In this document: positions 1 to 5,917 of the stretch, piece by piece | Position numbering within the stretch: position 1 is the stretch's first letter | Layout of the letters: the number at the start of each line of letters is the position of its first letter | Source: Planctomycetota bacterium | GTDB taxonomy: Bacteria; Planctomycetota; Planctomycetia; Pirellulales; Pirellulaceae | NCBI GenBank assembly: GCA_023430365.1 | Contig: JAEZAS010000494.1 | Location: 1 to 9,252, forward strand | Direction of reading: 5' to 3' | Length of the DNA stretch: 9,252 nucleotides | Program-made: the position numbers and the translations under genes | Notes under the pieces: model-generated | What the model saw: the letters and a program-made list of their open reading frames with translations, nothing else | The model's database searches: none | What the model was told of the DNA's origin: nothing

Positions 1-1
1 A

Positions 2-247
2 ATCGTCATCCACGCCTTTCAAAATGGCGCCAGTCCGGAAACGATCGTCCAGCAGTATCCGGCGCTCAAGCTGCCCGACGTCTACGGTGTCATTGCCTAC
101 TATCTACGCCATCGAGCAGAGATCGACACCTATCTGGCCGAGCGTGACCTGGAGGCGGATGAAATAAGGCGGACCATCGAAGCTTCCCAGGGGAGTCCTC
201 CGAACCTTCGCGAGCTTCTGGACGCCCGTCGGTCGTCAAAGGGTTAG
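2..247 (+). CDS. DUF433 family antitoxin-like protein, C-terminal part (5' end outside window)
   Basis: The frame is open from the window edge to a TAG stop and gives 81 residues. The visible part has the DUF433 (COG2442) pattern: an A-F-x-N-G-x-S-P-E-T-I stretch, then Q-x-Y-P-x-L-x-L-x-D-V-Y, then A-Y-Y-L-x-H-R-x-E-I-D-x-Y-L. This corresponds to the helical winged-helix-like region of these small proteins. From family knowledge, DUF433 proteins are predicted antitoxins usually encoded directly upstream of a DUF5615 PIN-like protein. That arrangement is seen here: remnants of a DUF5615 gene begin one base after the stop. The tail of about 30 residues after the Y-L motif is charged and not recognisable. 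The start, promoter and first part of the domain lie outside the window, so I cannot say whether the 5' half is intact. The family call is fairly secure; the antitoxin role is inferred from the family. Confidence 0.82.
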   Translation: MVIHAFQNGASPETIVQQYPALKLPDVYGVIAYYLRHRAEIDTYLAERDLEADEIRRTIEASQGSPPNLRELLDARRSSKG

Positions 248-248
248 C

Positions 249-337
249 GTGTTGTTCCACCTGCTGGCCGATGAGAATTTCAATGCGGCAGCGAGCCGAC
301 CGAATGGTCGAATCAGGTGCTCTTTGTTCCGCTGTAA
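249..337 (+). pseudogene. DUF5615 (PIN-like) toxin remnant, internally deleted and frameshifted
   Basis: A GTG at 249, one base after the DUF433 stop and 5 nt after a purine-rich AAAGGG (238-243), opens a frame reading F-H-L-L-A-D-E-N-F-N. That is the characteristic N-terminus of DUF5615 proteins, including the first acidic residues of the PIN-like active site. Similarity ends at about 284. In another frame, 293-337 reads E-P-T-E-W-S-N-Q-V-L-F-V-P-L followed by TAA. This resembles the C-terminal end of the same family, which commonly finishes with an E-W-x-x-x-V/I-x-x-L-P-L type sequence. The two ends are therefore present but the roughly 90-residue core is gone and the frame is shifted. The GTG frame itself runs on without similarity to a TAA at 345-347. 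The gene cannot make a functional PIN-like nuclease. The N-terminal match is strong; the C-terminal match is from memory of the family and less certain. Confidence 0.68.
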
Positions 338-343
338 CGGCGC

Positions 344-1669
344 CTAAATCCCAAACTGCCTTAGCACCAAATCCGTCACATCCGTGTCCGCCATCGGCTG
401 TTCCACGAACACGCCGCGCTGGCTCGAAAGCAGCACCCCGCGCTGCTCCTCGGTGGTCACGGGAGCCCCGTGCGAGCCCTTGATGAGCGTGGCGTCGAGC
501 GGGATGCTCTTGGTCGCGAAGTCGAAGTGCAGTTCAACCGGGTCGTAGCCCGGCTTGCGATGAATGTCGACCGTGCGGGCGAATTTCGGCGCCTTGGCGT
601 CGTCCAGCCAGTAGTAATAGGCCTGCCAGCTGTTGGGCGTGCTGACCAGGACGATCTCGCCCGCCCGCTCGTGGTTGATGCCATACTTCGCCCGCTCCGC
701 ACCGACAAGCACCTCGGCGATTCCCGGCTGACCGCGGAACAGAGCGGCCGCGCGCTCGATCGTCCCCGCGTCCGCATCCTTGACGAAGACATGCGAGAAC
801 TGGTGGTCGGCGAGAGCCCAGGCGGGGGTGTTGGCGAAGTCGATCAGTTCTCCCTCGCCCTCGTCCTTCACGCTCAGCAGCCCCGCCTCGCGCAGCGTGC
901 GATTGGGATACGTCACATGGTCGACCGGCGTAATCACATACTCGCTGGCGATCAGCCACAGCGGCTGCTTGCCGCCGAACGCCTGGTTGCCCGTTTCAAA
1001 CAGCTGGCCGAGCACCTCGTCGAGTTCCTTCACCGCAGCCAGCGCCTGCGGACTATCGGGGCCAATTTTCTGGGCGGCGTAGTCGAGGTGGGGCAGATAG
1101 ATGAAGAAAAAGTTCGGCTGGAAGTCGCGCATTGCGAGCGCCGCCGTCTCCGCGATCCACTTCGTCGACAGGATGTTGGCCAGCGGACCCCAGAAGTGCT
1201 TGAGTGGAAAGTGGCCGAACGTGTCGCGGAGCGTGCCATAGAGTTCGACGGGGCGGGTGTAGCACCAGAGCGACTCGCTGCCGTCGGGGTTGTGCACCGG
1301 CTTGGGCATGCAGATGTAGTCGGCCCCCGCGCCCTTGCTCAGCATCGGAAACCAGACGGCCGAGGTCAACTTGGGATCGTGCTGATGCAGCGTGTCCCAG
1401 ATCTGCGGTTTCAGGATCTTCTCATTCCACGCTGTCCACATCTCCACTTCGTGCGTGTCGCGCCAGTAGAACCCGTTGCCGATCACGCCATGCTCGTCCG
1501 CCAGTCGGCCGGTGAGCATGTTCGTTTCAACCGACCAGGTCACCGCCGGAAAACTGGCGGCCAGCGACGCCTTGTCCCCCTGCTCGGTGAGCCGGGAAAG
1601 ATTGGGCATGTGAGCCAGGTCCTGACGACGAAGACCGGGAATCGAAAGCAGGATGACGTGATCGGACAT
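344..1669 (-). CDS. Type I phosphodiesterase / nucleotide pyrophosphatase family protein (EboF-like, alkaline phosphatase superfamily)
   Basis: 441 residues, ATG start at 1669, TAG stop. No signal peptide is evident, so it is probably cytoplasmic. The fold is recognised from an N-terminal hydrophobic strand ending S-I-P-G-L-R (9-14), the S-F-P-A-V-T-W segment (39-45) with T44 in the nucleophile position, M-L-T-G-R-L-A-D-E-H-G-V-I-G-N-G-F-Y-W (51-69), L-P-H-L-D-Y (192-197), S-E-Y-V-I-T-P-V-D (242-250) and K-G-S-H-G-A-P (397-403). Compared with catalytically characterised NPP enzymes, several metal ligands are replaced: the first Asp by P11, a His by Q200, and an Asp-His pair by E243-Y244. T44, D196 and H400 are retained. 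From memory, similar replacements occur across the EboF-like branch, so this is not decay. Length fits a full protein. It follows the TIM-barrel gene by 100 bp, with no clear ribosome binding site. The substrate is unknown. It ends 6 bp from the convergent toxin remnant. Confidence 0.82.
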   Translation of the reverse strand: MSDHVILLSIPGLRRQDLAHMPNLSRLTEQGDKASLAASFPAVTWSVETNMLTGRLADEHGVIGNGFYWRDTHEVEMWTAWNEKILKPQIWDTLHQHDPKLTSAVWFPMLSKGAGADYICMPKPVHNPDGSESLWCYTRPVELYGTLRDTFGHFPLKHFWGPLANILSTKWIAETAALAMRDFQPNFFFIYLPHLDYAAQKIGPDSPQALAAVKELDEVLGQLFETGNQAFGGKQPLWLIASEYVITPVDHVTYPNRTLREAGLLSVKDEGEGELIDFANTPAWALADHQFSHVFVKDADAGTIERAAALFRGQPGIAEVLVGAERAKYGINHERAGEIVLVSTPNSWQAYYYWLDDAKAPKFARTVDIHRKPGYDPVELHFDFATKSIPLDATLIKGSHGAPVTTEEQRGVLLSSQRGVFVEQPMADTDVTDLVLRQFGI

Positions 1670-1717
1670 ATTGCTGTTTGGTTCTTCTTGCGTGTGAGTG
1701 TGGTGAATCGATTCCCG

Positions 1718-1764
1718 TTCTCTCTGAGAGAAGACGGAAATAGGCGTGGTTGCTCCGCAGCAAC
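1718..1764. promoter_or_regulatory. Two small hairpins between the TIM-barrel and phosphodiesterase genes
   Basis: Two dyads occupy the 100-bp gap. GTTGCT (1749-1754) pairs with AGCAAC (1759-1764) around a CCGC loop, starting 6 bp beyond the TIM-barrel stop codon. TTCTCT (1718-1723) pairs with AGAGAA (1727-1732) around three bases. Neither is followed by a T-run on the minus strand, so neither is a standard intrinsic terminator. They may be mRNA-stabilising or processing structures within an operon, or chance. Confidence 0.3.
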
Positions 1765-1769
1765 GCCCG

Positions 1770-2615
1770 CTATTCGTACGTGTATTCGCGGATGAGCGGC
1801 CTCAGGAAATCGTAGGCCCGCTGGGCCGCTTGAGGCGCTTCGTGGCTGTGCCGGCTGAGCTCCACGTGCACGCCTCCCTGGTAACCGGAAACCGCCAGCG
1901 CCTCGATGATCGGTGGAAACTCCATTTCACCTTCGCCGAACATCAGGTGCTCGTGCACCCCGGCCCGCATGTCCTCGATGTGGACGTTTGCGATGCGCCC
2001 AGCCCAGCGGGCGATGTAGTCGGCGATCGGCAGCTCGCCCTGACAATACAAGTGGCCCAGGTCGAGCGTCAGCTGCAATTGGGGAGCGTCGACCCACTGC
2101 AACAAGCGGGAGAAGCGGCTGGTCGTGTCGACGAACATTCCCGGTTCCGGCTCGAAGGCCAGCACCACGTTGCGATCGGCCGCAAACTCGAGCAACTTCC
2201 GCAATCCGTCGGCCAACCGTTCGAGCACGACCTCGTGCGAGGCTTCGTCCCGCTGAATTCCGGACCAGAGCGAAACGCAGTCGCTCCCCAGCGCCTCGGC
2301 GGCGTCGATGGCGTGGCGCAAGAAGTCGATCCGCGTGTCCCGCTTCTCCTGGCTGGGAGAGACGAGCGTCGGCTCGTGCTTGATGTAGGGATCGAGCAGA
2401 AACCGGGCGCCTGTCTCGATCACGCTTCGCAGCCCGTAGCCTTCGAGCGTGTCCTTCACCCGCTTCAATTGATCCGAAAAATCTCTCGCAAACGGATTCA
2501 GCCGGCCATGGTCGAGCGTCAGGGCCACGCTGCGATAACCCATGCCCGCCAGCACCGCAATCGCGTCCAGCGGATCGTGATGGGCGAAGCCGTTGGTGTT
2601 GTAACCGAGAAGCAT
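1770..2615 (-). CDS. Sugar phosphate isomerase/epimerase-like TIM barrel (AP endonuclease 2 / xylose isomerase-like family)
   Basis: 281 residues, ATG start at 2615 and TAG stop; no signal peptide. It has the layout of the xylose-isomerase-like TIM-barrel family. The first strand is G-Y-N-T-N-G-F (4-10). The usual metal-site residues stand in strand-end motifs: E155 in A-F-E-P-E-P-G, D185 and H188 in L-D-L-G-H, H212 in N-V-H-I-E-D, and E252 in H-V-E-L-S-R-H. The acid/His tetrad (E155, D185, H212, E252) is complete, so an active metal-dependent isomerase, epimerase or lyase is expected. The ebo cluster also carries a protein of this fold, EboE, but EboE is typically longer and this sequence lacks its N-terminal signature as I remember it. 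I therefore call it only a family member. It sits between a UbiA-family gene and a phosphodiesterase gene on the same strand, which suggests a shared pathway. Its start is preceded by a repeat block, with no recognisable Shine-Dalgarno sequence. Confidence 0.85.
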   Translation of the reverse strand: MLLGYNTNGFAHHDPLDAIAVLAGMGYRSVALTLDHGRLNPFARDFSDQLKRVKDTLEGYGLRSVIETGARFLLDPYIKHEPTLVSPSQEKRDTRIDFLRHAIDAAEALGSDCVSLWSGIQRDEASHEVVLERLADGLRKLLEFAADRNVVLAFEPEPGMFVDTTSRFSRLLQWVDAPQLQLTLDLGHLYCQGELPIADYIARWAGRIANVHIEDMRAGVHEHLMFGEGEMEFPPIIEALAVSGYQGGVHVELSRHSHEAPQAAQRAYDFLRPLIREYTYE

Positions 2616-2621
2616 GGCAGC

Positions 2622-2719
2622 GAATGCGGAATTCGGAATTGCGAATGCGGAGTGAAATGCGATTTACCAACAAGCGGAACAAGATTCCGCATTCCGAATT
2701 CACGCATTCCGAATTCGGA
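2622..2719. repeat. Short-motif direct/inverted repeat block filling the intergenic gap
   Basis: Almost the whole 105-bp gap between the UbiA-family stop codon and the TIM-barrel start consists of permutations of GAATGCGG and AATTCGG. GCATTCCGAATTC occurs twice in direct orientation (2689-2701 and 2704-2716). AATTCGGAAT (2630-2639) is inverted relative to ATTCCGAATT (2691-2700). AATGCGGA (2623-2630 and 2644-2651) is inverted relative to TCCGCATT (2686-2693). The transcript could fold into a long imperfect hairpin. It ends one base before the UbiA-family stop codon. Confidence 0.75.
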
Positions 2720-2720
2720 T

Positions 2721-3728
2721 CTACGTTGAGTATACCCACCGGCCGAGGATCACGGCGGGGGCGAGCAGGGCCAGGACCGAGAGGGCGTAGGGCGTGGGGG
2801 CGATGGCGATGCAGATGGCCGCGTCGAAGACGATGATCGACATGATGCTCTGCTTCACGGTCGCCTGCACGTGCTCGGGGCTCGGCTGGTTGACCGCCAC
2901 GAAGCCTCGCCGCAGCGTGGGAAACAGCAGCAGCGCCAGCAGCAGCCACAGGTGTAGCAGTTCAAACTGCAATCCTCCCCGATCGCGCAGGCTGTAGCCG
3001 AGCAGGCCAATGCCCACGCACATCGTGACGAGGCCCATCACCAGCGAGGCCCGCGAGCTCTCTCCGGCTTCGTTCCGGGCAAACCAGGTGATTCCCACCA
3101 CATAGACGCCGATCCCCGCAGCGGCCAGATACTCCGGCGCGGAGTAGCCCAGCGGCAAGCCGACTAGCGTGCTCGAGACGCTCATGCCCAGCAGCACATT
3201 GAAGAACCGGCAGGCGCCCATGCCCAGCGAGCCGAGCGGCGTGCGCTTCAGGAAACCGTCGTAGAGCAACACGCATCCAGCCAGCAACGTGGCGATCAGA
3301 CCCGACCGCCAGGAGATCGAATCCTCAATCTGCGACCCATACGCAAACCCAGCAACCCAGCCGAGCATCACCCCTAGCAGCAGCATGGCGAAGCCGAGCA
3401 TCCGGGCCGTGCCCAGCGAAATGCGTCCCGAAGGTAGCGGCCGGAACGGGCGCTCCTGACGATCAATTTCAAAATCGAAAACGTCGTTCAAGACCATGCC
3501 CGCCGTGTAGAGCAGCGCCGAAGCGCCAGCCAGGCAGGCGAGCAGCACGGCGTCGGACACACGAAACGGCTGCGTCCAATCGCGGGCGAAGGCAAAACCC
3601 ATCGCCACGTCGGACAGAGCCGTGAACACGTTGGGCAACCGGGTCAGGCGCAGATAGTCGAGCAGCGAAGCTCGCCCAGCGCGAGCCATTTCATCGGAAG
3701 TGAGCGGTTCGAAGGTCGGCCGAGTCAC
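2721..3728 (-). CDS. UbiA-family prenyltransferase-like membrane protein (EboC-like)
   Basis: 335 residues with roughly eight or nine hydrophobic helices spread over residues 30-335, as expected for the UbiA superfamily of membrane prenyltransferases. The first Asp-rich motif is intact: N81-D82-x-x-D85-x-x-x-D89, followed by R-Q-E-R-P-F-R-P-L-P-S-G (90-101), which binds prenyl diphosphate through magnesium in characterised members. A conserved stretch L-Y-D-G-F-L-K-R-T-P-L-G-S-L-G-M-G-A-C-R (155-174) and F-F-N-V-L-L-G (175-181) favour the EboC-like branch. The usual second D-x-x-x-D motif is replaced by F-A-R-N-E-A-G-E-S-S-R (216-226). The start is a GTG at 3728: an in-frame stop lies two codons upstream, and AAGG lies about 10 nt before it. 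The next gene begins 105 bp downstream. The likely role is transferring a prenyl or similar group, or moving a lipophilic metabolite in the inner membrane. The substrate cannot be read from the sequence. Confidence 0.87.
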   Translation of the reverse strand: MTRPTFEPLTSDEMARAGRASLLDYLRLTRLPNVFTALSDVAMGFAFARDWTQPFRVSDAVLLACLAGASALLYTAGMVLNDVFDFEIDRQERPFRPLPSGRISLGTARMLGFAMLLLGVMLGWVAGFAYGSQIEDSISWRSGLIATLLAGCVLLYDGFLKRTPLGSLGMGACRFFNVLLGMSVSSTLVGLPLGYSAPEYLAAAGIGVYVVGITWFARNEAGESSRASLVMGLVTMCVGIGLLGYSLRDRGGLQFELLHLWLLLALLLFPTLRRGFVAVNQPSPEHVQATVKQSIMSIIVFDAAICIAIAPTPYALSVLALLAPAVILGRWVYST

Positions 3729-3776
3729 AGATCAAATGCCTTGCAGCTGAAAACGGTCGAATGGGGAATCGGAAAG

Positions 3777-3863
3777 TAGCCGGAGGCAAACCTGCCTCCG
3801 GGCCAAACGGCGAGTTGACGCTCCTCGCGCGGGACCACCCGGAGGCAGGTTTGCCTCCGGCTA
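3777..3863. repeat. REP/BIME-like pair of inverted palindromic elements
   Basis: Two copies of a palindromic element face each other between the desaturase stop and the UbiA-family start. Copy 1 (3780-3801) is a hairpin with a perfect 9-bp stem CCGGAGGCA/TGCCTCCGG and loop AACC. Copy 2 (3839-3860) has the same stem and loop GGTT. Copy 2 is the exact reverse complement of copy 1, and the match extends to 26 bp (3777-3802 against 3838-3863), so the pair could also form one long hairpin around 35 bp. Copy 1 is preceded by GTAG (3776-3779); copy 2 in its own orientation has ATAG. A GTAG foot is a known feature of enterobacterial REP elements mobilised by RAYT transposases. No RAYT gene lies in the window. 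Confidence 0.8.
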
Positions 3864-3911
3864 TTGGCGCGCGACTTGGCGGCAACGACGTGCGGGGCTC
3901 ATACACCGGGC

Positions 3912-4922
3912 TCACGTGAGCCGTTTCGCCTCGCGGGACGATGGGCTGGGCAATCGCACGTTCCACGCCAGGCCGAGCGCCTGCATCCCGCGAATCGTGA
4001 GCCAACTGGCGTCGAACTGCCACCAGTCGAGACCGTGGCGAGCGCTCGTCGGAAAGGCGTGGTGATTGTTGTGCCAACCCTCTCCCAGGCCCAGGAGGCC
4101 GCAGAGCAGGTTGTTGCGCGAGTCGTCGTTCGATTCGTAGTCCCGCCGACCGAGCACGTGGCAGACGCTGTTGATCGACCAGGTGATGTGGTGAGTCATG
4201 AAAATCCGCACCAGCCCGCCCCAAATCAGACCGAGAAAGGCTCCCTGCCACGACATTGTCACGAGGCCACCGATCACTGTCGGGATCGCCAAGCTGGCAA
4301 TGACCCACAAGTAGTACAGCCGGTCGCAGACCACGAGCATCGGATCGGCGAGCAGGTCGGGCACATAGCGCTTCAGGTCGGGATTGCTCCAGTAGCCCGT
4401 AAACAGCCAGCCGACGTGGGCGAACCAGAACCCGCGGATCTGATTCCACAGCCCTTCGCCATGGATGTGCGGCGAATGCGGATCGCCCGACTTATCGCTC
4501 AGCTCATGATGACGTCGATGGACGGCGCACCACACGATGGGCGAGCCCTCGACCGACAAGGCGCCGAGCGTCATCCACACGGCTCGTACCCAGCGGTGGG
4601 TGTCGAACGAGCGGTGCGTGAGCAGGCGATGAAAGCCGACCGTGATGCCGAGCCCCGAGATCAGCCAACCTCCAACCAGCATGCTCAGGTAGAGCCAGCC
4701 CATGAAGCCGTACTGCCAGAGCAGGACAATCGCGATCAGGCAGCCGAGGAAGGGAAGGGCGACGGCCGTACCCATGATCAGCCGATCGCTCAGCGGCGCC
4801 TCAGGCGGGCGCTCGTGAGGCGTATGCCGTACCTGCGGACGCTTGGACCGACGCTCAACTCGAGAGCGGGCCGATGGCCTGCCCGCTTTGCCTTTTTGCG
4901 GAGTTGCGACTTTGCGAATCAC
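3912..4922 (-). CDS. Membrane fatty-acyl desaturase (delta-9 acyl-CoA/lipid desaturase family)
   Basis: 336 residues. Three histidine boxes of the di-iron membrane desaturases are present: H98-R-L-L-T-H103, H135-R-R-H138-H139 and H284-N-N-H287-H288-A-F-P. A fourth metal-site region, N-S-V-C-H-V-L-G (251-258), is also conserved in the stearoyl-CoA desaturase-like branch. About four hydrophobic helices lie at 50-70, 74-95, 203-222 and 228-246. The enzyme should insert a double bond, most likely at delta-9, into saturated acyl chains at the inner membrane. It needs an electron donor that is not encoded here. The first 45 residues are basic, polar and probably disordered. The start is a GTG at 4922, with GAGGG nine bases upstream on the minus strand. 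The upstream neighbour on the same strand is an RRM protein 314 bp away. A 183-bp gap with inverted repeats separates it from the downstream UbiA-family gene, so it is probably transcribed separately from the trio. Confidence 0.93.
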   Translation of the reverse strand: MIRKVATPQKGKAGRPSARSRVERRSKRPQVRHTPHERPPEAPLSDRLIMGTAVALPFLGCLIAIVLLWQYGFMGWLYLSMLVGGWLISGLGITVGFHRLLTHRSFDTHRWVRAVWMTLGALSVEGSPIVWCAVHRRHHELSDKSGDPHSPHIHGEGLWNQIRGFWFAHVGWLFTGYWSNPDLKRYVPDLLADPMLVVCDRLYYLWVIASLAIPTVIGGLVTMSWQGAFLGLIWGGLVRIFMTHHITWSINSVCHVLGRRDYESNDDSRNNLLCGLLGLGEGWHNNHHAFPTSARHGLDWWQFDASWLTIRGMQALGLAWNVRLPSPSSREAKRLT

Positions 4923-5236
4923 GCTTCTGAACCCTCATGCAGTCACTCGGCGAAGTGACCGTCCAGTAGAACAGGTTCAGGGAAGAGAGGACAGGAGTCA
5001 GGGGCAGGGAACAGGCGTCAGCGGCAGAACTCCGCTGGCGATCTGGCTGGCCGAGGCCGAGCCCGACGCCTGTTATGGGTGTCAGCGTCCTAAGCGCGGA
5101 CCGACGTCGCCGAGCGGCCAGGCAGAAGAGCCGAGAAGGCGGCTAGACCAACCTTCTCTGGCTTTGCAAAAACCCTGCGGGGTTGTTGTCCGTCTCGATG
5201 AGCGTCCCATCCGTGGATGAAGGTGTCCCGCGTCGC
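4923..5236. other. 314-bp intergenic region between RRM gene and desaturase gene; short repeats, no gene seen
   Basis: No convincing protein-coding frame was found. The region holds an imperfect tandem repeat of a 20-bp unit (4991-5010 and 5011-5030, 15 of 20 positions equal). It also holds a hairpin CGTCAGCGG (5016-5024) / CCGCTGGCG (5032-5040) with one G-T pair, and AACAGGCGTC (5010-5019) inverted at 5065-5074. A further 7-bp dyad GAGAAGG/CCTTCTC lies at 5133-5158. The promoter of the desaturase should lie here, but I could not pick a convincing -35/-10 pair. Confidence 0.5.
5168..5184 (-). terminator. Possible short intrinsic terminator after the RRM gene
   Basis: On the minus strand, about 52 nt past the RRM stop codon, AACCC (5184-5180) and GGGTT (5175-5171) form a 5-bp stem with loop CGCA. 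The stem runs straight into a T-tract; with the two Ts of the stem it is five Ts long. The position and order (stem, then T-run) fit termination of the RRM transcript. The stem is short, so this is tentative. Confidence 0.4.
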
Positions 5237-5665
5237 TTAGTAGCGGCGCGATCCTCCTTCGCGGCTGCCATATCCGCCGCCACCGCCGTAGCCACCGCGA
5301 TCTCCGCGGTCGCCACCGTAGCCGCCATTGCCGCCGCCGTATCCACCGCCGCCACCGCCATAGCCGCCTCGGCCGCCGCCGTAGCCGCCGCGACCACCAC
5401 CACCGCCGCCGCTCGTGGTGCGCTCACGTGCTTCGTTGACGACGAGGGGGCGACCGTTGCAGCTGGTGCCGTTGAGGCCGTTGATGGCCGGCTCGGCGTC
5501 GGCGTCGTTGGCCATTTGCACGAAGCCGAAACCGCGCGAGCGGCCGGTCTCGCGATCCATCACCACTTCGGCGCTGGCCACCTGGCCATAGGGTTGAAAG
5601 AGAGCCTCCAAATCGCTGTTGGAGTAGGCCCAGGGCAAGTTGCCCACATAGATCCGCTTCGCCAT
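5237..5665 (-). CDS. Small RNA-binding protein: one RRM plus glycine-rich tail
   Basis: 142 residues. A single RRM spans about 3-80, with RNP2 as I-Y-V-G-N-L (5-10) and RNP1 as R-G-F-G-F-V-Q-M (44-51). The aromatic residues that stack on RNA bases (Y6, F46, F48) are all present. Residues 85-142 are almost only Gly, Tyr and Arg in repeated G-G-Y-G-G-G type units. This architecture matches bacterial Rbp proteins (best known in cyanobacteria) and resembles eukaryotic glycine-rich, cold-inducible RNA-binding proteins. The expected role is single-stranded RNA binding or chaperoning in the cytoplasm. The ATG at 5665 is chosen because M-A-K-R-I-Y-V-G is the typical start of the domain and an AAGGA lies about 10 nt upstream. 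The same frame stays open to 5875, but that extension has no domain character. The long leader and the adjacent desaturase gene suggest cold-stress regulation. Confidence 0.93.
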   Translation of the reverse strand: MAKRIYVGNLPWAYSNSDLEALFQPYGQVASAEVVMDRETGRSRGFGFVQMANDADAEPAINGLNGTSCNGRPLVVNEARERTTSGGGGGGRGGYGGGRGGYGGGGGGYGGGNGGYGGDRGDRGGYGGGGGYGSREGGSRRY

Positions 5666-5889
5666 TCGACAGGTCCTTGAAACGAAAAACCAAAACCACT
5701 GATCACAGTTGCCCGGCGCCTGGAGCAGCACGCGGGGCGCGGCACACTTCGTTTCTTCAGAACCCAGCCATCTGTCGAAAGGACTCGTCCGTCGGCAAAC
5801 TAGCGCGGGCAATCCATCAGAAGCGAAACAAGGCAAGCCCACCGATGACCGCCAACCTCCGGCTAAGGTTAGCAACTGTTCAAGGGGGG

Positions 5890-5917
5890 AATATAACCGC
5901 TAGCAATTCGCCGTTAA
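5890..5917 (-). promoter_or_regulatory. Candidate sigma-70-type promoter for the RRM gene
   Basis: Read on the minus strand, TTAACG (5917-5912, 4 of 6 to the -35 consensus) is followed by a 16-nt spacer and TATATT (5895-5890, 5 of 6 to the -10 consensus). Transcription would begin near 5883 and give a leader of about 218 nt before the ATG at 5665. This is the most AT-rich stretch in the gap. No experimental support. Confidence 0.35.

Noticed and set aside
470..1795. 441-codon plus-strand open frame opposite the phosphodiesterase gene
   Set aside because: It mirrors the real gene in GC-rich DNA and has no recognisable domain; it is rich in Arg, Val and Leu as antisense frames are. The minus-strand protein has clear family motifs.
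2622..2719. Possible CRISPR-like array
   Set aside because: The repeat words are 7-13 bp, in both orientations, without regular spacers or nearby cas genes.
1746..2729. 327-codon plus-strand open frame opposite the TIM-barrel gene
   Set aside because: It is antisense to a protein with a complete metal-site tetrad, has no domain character, and its end runs through the repeat block.
3864..4958. 364-codon plus-strand open frame opposite the desaturase
   Set aside because: The opposite strand encodes all three histidine boxes; this frame shows no motif.
5183..5680. Alanine-rich plus-strand frame opposite the RRM gene
   Set aside because: It is the reverse reading of the glycine-rich tail (GGC/GGT codons read as GCC/ACC); no independent evidence of coding.
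5666..5875. In-frame 70-codon upstream extension of the RRM protein
   Set aside because: The RRM domain starts immediately at the ATG at 5665 with a suitable ribosome binding site; the extension lacks any family similarity and overlaps the predicted leader.
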